Source: JASHPR01 sp963729365
Lineage (GTDB): Bacteria > Actinomycetota > Actinomycetes > Streptosporangiales > Streptosporangiaceae
Length of the DNA: 64,000 nt
NCBI GenBank assembly: GCA_963729365.1
Contig: CAVSNQ010000013.1
Coordinates: forward strand, 682,001-746,000
Direction: 5' to 3'
The position numbers were made by a program, and so were the translations under genes. Below are positions 60,207-64,000 of the stretch, piece after piece; position 1 is the first letter of the stretch, and the number at the start of each line of letters is the position of its first letter. The notes beneath the pieces were generated by a model, which was not told the DNA's origin, did not search any database, and worked only from the letters and a program-made list of their open reading frames with translations.

Positions 60207-61061
60207 ATGACCAGTCCGGCCAGCGCGGCGGCAGCGGGCACCATCGAGATCGGCGGCGACCTCGTGGTGCGGCGGATGGGCTACGGCGCGATGCGGATCA
60301 CCGGGGACGGCATCTGGGGCGAACCGCCGGACGCCGACCGGGCCCGGGCCGCGCTGCGGCGGGTGGTCGAGCTCGGCGTCAACTTCATCGACACCGCTGA
60401 TTCCTACGGCCCCGAGGTCAGTGAGGGGCTGATCGCCGAGGCCCTGTATCCGTACCCGGATGACCTGGTCATCGCGACCAAGGGCGGCCTGGTCCGGCCG
60501 GGCCCGGGCCGCTGGGACGCCGACGGCCGGCCCGAGCACCTGCGTGCGGCTTGTGAGGGCAGCCTGCGGCGGCTGCGGCTGGACCAGATTCCGCTGTACC
60601 AGTTCCACCGGCCCGACCCCCGCGTGCCGCTGGCCGAGTCGCTGGGCATGCTGGTGCAGCTCAAGGACGAGGGCAAGATCAGGCACATCGGGATCTCGAA
60701 CGTGTCCGAGGCTCAGCTCCGGTCGGCCCAGCAGGTCACCCCGATCGTCTCGGTGCAGAACCGGTACAACGCGTCCGACCGCAAGTCGGAGCCGGTGATC
60801 GACGTGTGCGAGCTTGAGCAGATCGCGTTCCTGCCGTGGGCACCGATCCAGCAGGCCGACGCCAATCCGGCGGTGGCCGAGGCGGCGAAGCGGCATGACG
60901 CCAGCCCGCGGCAGATCGTGCTGGCTTGGCTGCTGGCCAGGTCGCCGCAGATTCTGCCGATCCCGGGCAGCGGCTCGCCCGAGCACGTCGAGGCCAACGT
61001 CGCCGCCGCTTCGATCGAGCTGAGCGCCGACGAGGTCGCGGCCATCACCCGTGGCGGGTGA
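60207..61061 (+). CDS. Aldo/keto reductase
   Basis: This 284-residue NADPH-dependent TIM-barrel oxidoreductase shows GVNFIDTADSYG with catalytic Asp and Tyr, VIATKGGL with Lys, and YQFHRPDPRVPLAESLG with His, completing the tetrad. IRHIGISNVSEAQL, VSVQNRYN, and the cofactor-phosphate loop ILPIPGSGSPEHVEANV follow. ATG 60207 has GGGAGG six bases upstream. It is monocistronic; the substrate is unknown. Confidence 0.93.
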   Translation: MTSPASAAAAGTIEIGGDLVVRRMGYGAMRITGDGIWGEPPDADRARAALRRVVELGVNFIDTADSYGPEVSEGLIAEALYPYPDDLVIATKGGLVRPGPGRWDADGRPEHLRAACEGSLRRLRLDQIPLYQFHRPDPRVPLAESLGMLVQLKDEGKIRHIGISNVSEAQLRSAQQVTPIVSVQNRYNASDRKSEPVIDVCELEQIAFLPWAPIQQADANPAVAEAAKRHDASPRQIVLAWLLARSPQILPIPGSGSPEHVEANVAAASIELSADEVAAITRGG

Positions 61062-61136
61062 CCCGGGCCAGGCTGCTGCGCCGGCCGCCGACTCCCTCGG
61101 TCCAGGCGGTCCGCCAGGTGGTGGCCCGCTGGCGGT

Positions 61137-61388
61137 TCAGCGTCGCTGGACGGCCATGATGATGAAGGGGACGGCGATGGCGGGGATGATGGCCAGCAGC
61201 ATCCACGGCGTGTGGCCGTGGCCCCTCGTCAGCGTGGTCACGAGGACCACGAAGAGGACCAGGACGGCGGTGACCAGCCAGCCCTGCCAGGTCCTGGGGC
61301 TATAGCCCATCCCTAGCTGTCTCGGTCCGAACCACGGCTGCTTCTGCCGGGGGTAGTCACCAGTGTCGAATTGGTCGTTGTCTTCCAT
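61137..61388 (-). CDS. Small two-helix membrane protein
   Basis: This protein of about 83 residues has a charged N-terminus (MEDNDQFDTGDYPRQKQPWF) and two hydrophobic helices (WLVTAVLVLFVVLVTTLTRG and MLLAIIPAIAVPFIIMAVQR). No family is recognised. It lies 24 bp downstream of the zinc-finger/DUF3887-type gene on the same strand, so the two may be co-transcribed. ATG 61388 is chosen over 61400. Confidence 0.6.
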   Translation of the reverse strand: MEDNDQFDTGDYPRQKQPWFGPRQLGMGYSPRTWQGWLVTAVLVLFVVLVTTLTRGHGHTPWMLLAIIPAIAVPFIIMAVQRR

Positions 61389-61412
61389 GACGTCTCGCAA
61401 TTCTGGTTGCGG

Positions 61413-62225
61413 TTATGCCGGGCGGATGTACATGCCGGCGATCTTGCCGTCGAGGTCGAAGCTGATCCGGCCGTTCGCCTCGCCGGCCTCGAAATGCAGC
61501 GGGATATTCACGACGGTGTAGTCGCCGGCCTGGAACGCGAACGGATCCCCGATCCGCTCCAGGCCGCCGATGAGGGCGATCGTGTGGGCCCACCCGGCGG
61601 CCATGCGGGCGGCGCTGAGGTGCTCGCGCATTTTCTCGTCGAGATCCCCGAGTACGTCCTCCCAGCGACCCTCGGCGTGGGCGGCGAATATCGCGACCGC
61701 CCGGTCGGCCAGGCCGGGCGGGACCTCGCGGGTCATCGGCTCGCCCGTTCGGGGGTCGACCGGCCGCCCGAACCGCTGGAAGGCGGCCTGGCGGGTCGTG
61801 CCCAGGACGTCACCAATCCTCTTCCAGCTATGGCCGGCCGCCCGCGCCCGGTCCACGGCCGCCTGCAGGGCGGCGTCGGTGGCGGCCGACAGTTCCCGCG
61901 CCGCGGCCATGGCGGCCAGCGGCGAGCCGGCACTGGGACGGGCCAGTTCGTCGGCGAGGCGGACCGCGGTATCGCGGACGGCGCTGGCCACGGGATCCGC
62001 CGTGCCCGCCACGCCGCTCATAACGTCAAGATTTACATGACGCTCGGCGATTGTCAAAGGAGGCTTGACATAGCCCGGCCCCCGGGGCCCGGAATGGTCC
62101 CGCGCCCGGCGCGCGGCGCTCCGGCAGGTAGCATCGCAGTACCGCCTGCGTCGCCCTCTGCCCTGTTGCGGCGGTAGCTGGCGCCCGCATGCCTCGCACG
62201 CCGCCGGTCCGTCTCTGTCGGCCAT
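61413..62225 (-). CDS. Zinc-finger plus helix-turn-helix protein with DUF3887-type C-terminal domain
   Basis: This 270-residue protein starts with an N-terminal zinc finger (CEACGRQLP, then RRRRYCDATCRSAARRARD, residues 10-43). A helical region follows, with AVDRARAAGHSWKRIGDVLG and TTRQAAFQRFGRPVDPRTGE (about 120-160) that looks like an HTH of the kind used for deciding cutting or binding at DNA. A DUF3887/SnoaL-like alpha-beta domain (about 175-270) ends the protein. It is likely a ligand-responsive DNA-binding protein. A 10-bp inverted repeat 21 bp upstream of its start could be its own operator. Confidence 0.65.
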   Translation of the reverse strand: MADRDGPAACEACGRQLPPQQGRGRRRRYCDATCRSAARRARDHSGPRGPGYVKPPLTIAERHVNLDVMSGVAGTADPVASAVRDTAVRLADELARPSAGSPLAAMAAARELSAATDAALQAAVDRARAAGHSWKRIGDVLGTTRQAAFQRFGRPVDPRTGEPMTREVPPGLADRAVAIFAAHAEGRWEDVLGDLDEKMREHLSAARMAAGWAHTIALIGGLERIGDPFAFQAGDYTVVNIPLHFEAGEANGRISFDLDGKIAGMYIRPA

Positions 62226-62245
62226 GACCCCTACCCAACAACCCT

Positions 62246-62276
62246 ATTACGTGCGCATTAAGCGCTCGCACGTAAT
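62246..62276. promoter_or_regulatory. Operator-like inverted repeat
   Basis: Perfect 10-bp arms ATTACGTGCG (62246-62255) and CGCACGTAAT (62267-62276) with an 11-bp spacer lie 21 bp upstream of the zinc-finger/DUF3887-type gene start and downstream of the glycosyltransferase-like gene. It is AT-richer than the surroundings and looks like a dimeric regulator site rather than a terminator. Confidence 0.5.
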
Positions 62277-62327
62277 TATAAACCGTGTCGGCTGATGGCA
62301 CGGAAAAGCCAGCGGGCCGGGCGGCCG

Positions 62328-63596
62328 TCACGCTGGTTGCGCCGTGGTCCTGCGCAGCGGGACGCTCGCGAAGAACAGGGTCAGGCCGAGCCCGGCGAGC
62401 ATGAACCCCCACCAGCCCCACGGGCTCCGCCAGCTGGACTGCGACCCGAAGGTGACCGCCGCGGCGAAGACCGAGGCGGCGAGCAGGCGCGGCCAGGTCC
62501 TGGTGGCCGGGATGAGGGCCACCGCCAGCGGGGGCCACAGATAGTAGGCGACCATCACCGGCTCGAACACGCATCGAAGCGCCAGGGCCACGGCGGCCCA
62601 CCACAGCAGTTCCGTGAGCGTTTCCTGGCTCCACCGTGACGCGTGCCGCGCCGCCCGCAACCGCCGCCCGACGATGAGCGCGCACCCGCAGGCGACCAGG
62701 ATGGCCAGCAGCCGGAACGGGCCGTCAGCGACCGCTCCGCCGGCCAAATGCGGGGCGAGCGGGGTCCACGGGGTGGGATGGTCGACGGTGGGCCAGTTGG
62801 GCTGGCGGGTCACCGCGTGGTAGGTGGCGTGCCAGTTGGCCGCCGCGGCGGCGCCGAGCAGGACCGCGGGCGGGGCGGCCGCCCGGGCCAGGAAGCCGGG
62901 CAGCCGCCTCGGCTCGATGACCGCGAGCAGGATGGGCAGGGCGAGCAGCACGAGCGGCTGCACCGCGATCGCCGCCCCGATCAGCCACGCGGACCGGGCG
63001 GTCCGTGCCTCGGACAGCGCCAGGATGCCGAACAGCAGCAGCCCCACCGACACGGCGTCCTCGGGATGGCCCCACTGGACCGAGACGTTCCACAGCGCAA
63101 CCGCGCTCGCGACGATGAGGAAGAAGCGCTTCCACCGCGGCACCCGCAGCCGCTCGGCGAGCGCGTCGGCGGCGAACAGCGCCACCGCCGAGATGGCGAT
63201 CATGTAGGGGCCCGCGACCAGCCACACGGCCGGCTGGTGATTGTGCGGGCCCGGGTGCTGCAGCGAGAGCCCCGCCGCGTCGGTGACCGCCACCACCGGG
63301 GCCAGGATCACGGCCGCGCCGGGGAACGTGACCAGGCCGGTGGGCTGGATGTACAGGCCGCCCAGGTTGAGATGCACCAGGCGCTGCGCGGCGACCAGCG
63401 TCCCCCACAGGTCGTCCGGCAGCGACCAGGCGGTCCTTCCGATCAGGTGCGGGGCGACCAGGGTGCTTCCGGTCATCCCGATGACGATGAGAGCGACGGT
63501 GGCCAGCACCGGGAACAGCCGCCTGATCAGCCACGGCGGTGGCGCGGGCGCCGGCGCGAGGGCCGCCGAAGACGTCACCGCCGGGCCGCTGGTCAC
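62328..63596 (-). CDS. Polytopic membrane protein, GT-C glycosyltransferase-like (DUF2029/GT87 type)
   Basis: This 422-residue protein has about ten predicted transmembrane helices. The first extracytoplasmic loop has the acidic pair SLPDDLWGTLVAAQRL followed by NLGGLYIQPTGLVTFPGAAV, and a later loop has VQWGHPEDAVSVGLL; acidic residues in loop 1 are typical of GT-C enzymes that use polyprenyl-phosphate sugars. Function is inferred from topology only. The GTG start overlaps the stop of the upstream ABC permease by 4 nt, an unexpected pairing. Confidence 0.65.
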   Translation of the reverse strand: MTSGPAVTSSAALAPAPAPPPWLIRRLFPVLATVALIVIGMTGSTLVAPHLIGRTAWSLPDDLWGTLVAAQRLVHLNLGGLYIQPTGLVTFPGAAVILAPVVAVTDAAGLSLQHPGPHNHQPAVWLVAGPYMIAISAVALFAADALAERLRVPRWKRFFLIVASAVALWNVSVQWGHPEDAVSVGLLLFGILALSEARTARSAWLIGAAIAVQPLVLLALPILLAVIEPRRLPGFLARAAAPPAVLLGAAAAANWHATYHAVTRQPNWPTVDHPTPWTPLAPHLAGGAVADGPFRLLAILVACGCALIVGRRLRAARHASRWSQETLTELLWWAAVALALRCVFEPVMVAYYLWPPLAVALIPATRTWPRLLAASVFAAAVTFGSQSSWRSPWGWWGFMLAGLGLTLFFASVPLRRTTAQPA

Positions 63597-64000
63597 GCGT
63601 CACGCAGCCGGAGCAGCAGACCGCCGATCAGCAGCGCGGCGGCAGCCCAGGCGGCCAGCACGCCGAGTCCTGCCCAGGGGGTGATGGCCAGGCTGTGCAG
63701 GCCGGTGGTGTCCTGGATGGTGAGCCCGGCGTTCATCGGCGTGTACCGCTCGAGGCGGTGCAGCCATACCGGATTGCTCACGGTGAGAGCGATGAGGATC
63801 GGCGGGAGATACAGCACGCCGAGGCTCAGGCCGATGGCCACGGCCGACTCCCGCACGGCGGCGGCGATGCCGAGGCTGAACAGCGCGATCAGGGCCAGGT
63901 ACAGGACCGAGCCGCAGGCCGCCCGCAGCGTCGGCCCGTGGGCCAGGGAAAGGGCCGGAAAGCCGCTCGCCGGGGTGAACCCGTTGCCGGGCAGCATGAG
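63593..64000 (-). CDS. ABC-2 type transporter permease, C-terminal part (cut by right edge)
   Basis: These 135 codons open to the window edge read LPGNGFTPASGFPALSLAHG, ALIALFSLGIAAAVRESAVA, YTPMNAGLTIQDTTGLHSLA and a last hydrophobic helix. This is the C-terminal half of actinobacterial ABC-2 permeases. Its ATPase partner would be further right. It overlaps the downstream membrane protein by 4 nt. Confidence 0.75.
   Translation of the reverse strand, partial: LMLPGNGFTPASGFPALSLAHGPTLRAACGSVLYLALIALFSLGIAAAVRESAVAIGLSLGVLYLPPILIALTVSNPVWLHRLERYTPMNAGLTIQDTTGLHSLAITPWAGLGVLAAWAAAALLIGGLLLRLRDA

Noticed and set aside
61960..62060. Possible -35/-10 pair (TTGACA, TAAATC) that would give a leaderless start at 62021 inside the zinc-finger/DUF3887-type gene
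   Set aside because: The upstream in-frame sequence encodes a convincing Cys4-type zinc finger, so the longer protein from 62225 is real and the promoter match is probably chance.
1..64000. tRNA, rRNA, CRISPR arrays, transposases
   Set aside because: Looked for by eye and found none that could be supported; a tRNAscan-SE or CRISPR search would settle it.

Overview
The window is about 70% GC, dense in genes, and uses many GTG/TTG starts and 1-4 nt stop/start overlaps. It has the marker families of a filamentous-type actinomycete: two mycothiol-dependent maleylpyruvate-isomerase-fold enzymes, an F420 (Ddn-type) nitroreductase, a transmembrane Ser/Thr kinase, a LysM/Rpf-type muralytic protein, a DipZ-type CcdA-thioredoxin fusion and a cytochrome P450. 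The sequence alone does not fix the genus. I see no rRNA, tRNA, CRISPR array, transposase or integrase.

Layout. 1-16.0 kb is ordinary chromosomal housekeeping and accessory genes: a truncated pepC at the left edge, a kinase, M18 aminopeptidase, nitroreductase, GtrA, a methyltransferase/DUF5519/P-loop kinase operon, PIG-L deacetylase, DJ-1/PfpI protein, O-methyltransferase, an R2-like diiron oxidase with an SCP-2 protein, and LD-carboxypeptidase. Gene debris lies at 3.8-4.2 kb (tails of a sigma factor and a glycosyltransferase, and a LysR start) and at 6.2-6.5 kb (WYL regulator). 16.1-18.0 kb holds a STAS protein, a short GntR regulator and a DUF433-type gene flanked by two copies of the cobB 3' end.

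18-44 kb is a dispersed aerobic cobalamin (B12) locus. cobN, a fused ChlI/ChlD-type chelatase, cobO and cobB form one minus-strand operon behind a clear cobalamin riboswitch. cobG, cobH and cobIJ run on the plus strand. cobK is on the minus strand, coupled to a gene resembling fungal-type cytosine deaminase. cobF, cobM and cobL form another minus-strand operon. cobG, cobN and cobF mark the oxygen-dependent route. Non-cobalamin genes are interleaved: a LysM/Rpf protein, a SWIM protein, a secreted kelch protein and an ABC exporter.

At 37.2-40.8 kb, between cobK and cobF, sits an AT-richer three-gene operon: SIR2-like protein, STAND-type NTPase with TPR repeats, and a pyroglutamyl-peptidase-like C15 enzyme. 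It has the architecture of a biological-conflict (anti-phage) system and is the strongest candidate here for an undescribed system.

44-64 kb contains transketolase, P450, a transglutaminase / circularly permuted ATP-grasp / alpha-E / transglutaminase operon (the last gene frameshifted), DipZ, an enoyl-CoA hydratase, an enolase-superfamily enzyme, a membrane-anchored isochorismatase-like protein lacking its nucleophile, a LuxR-type regulator with a degenerate receiver, an aldo/keto reductase, a zinc-finger/DUF3887-type protein, a polytopic glycosyltransferase-like protein and the end of an ABC-2 permease cut by the right edge.
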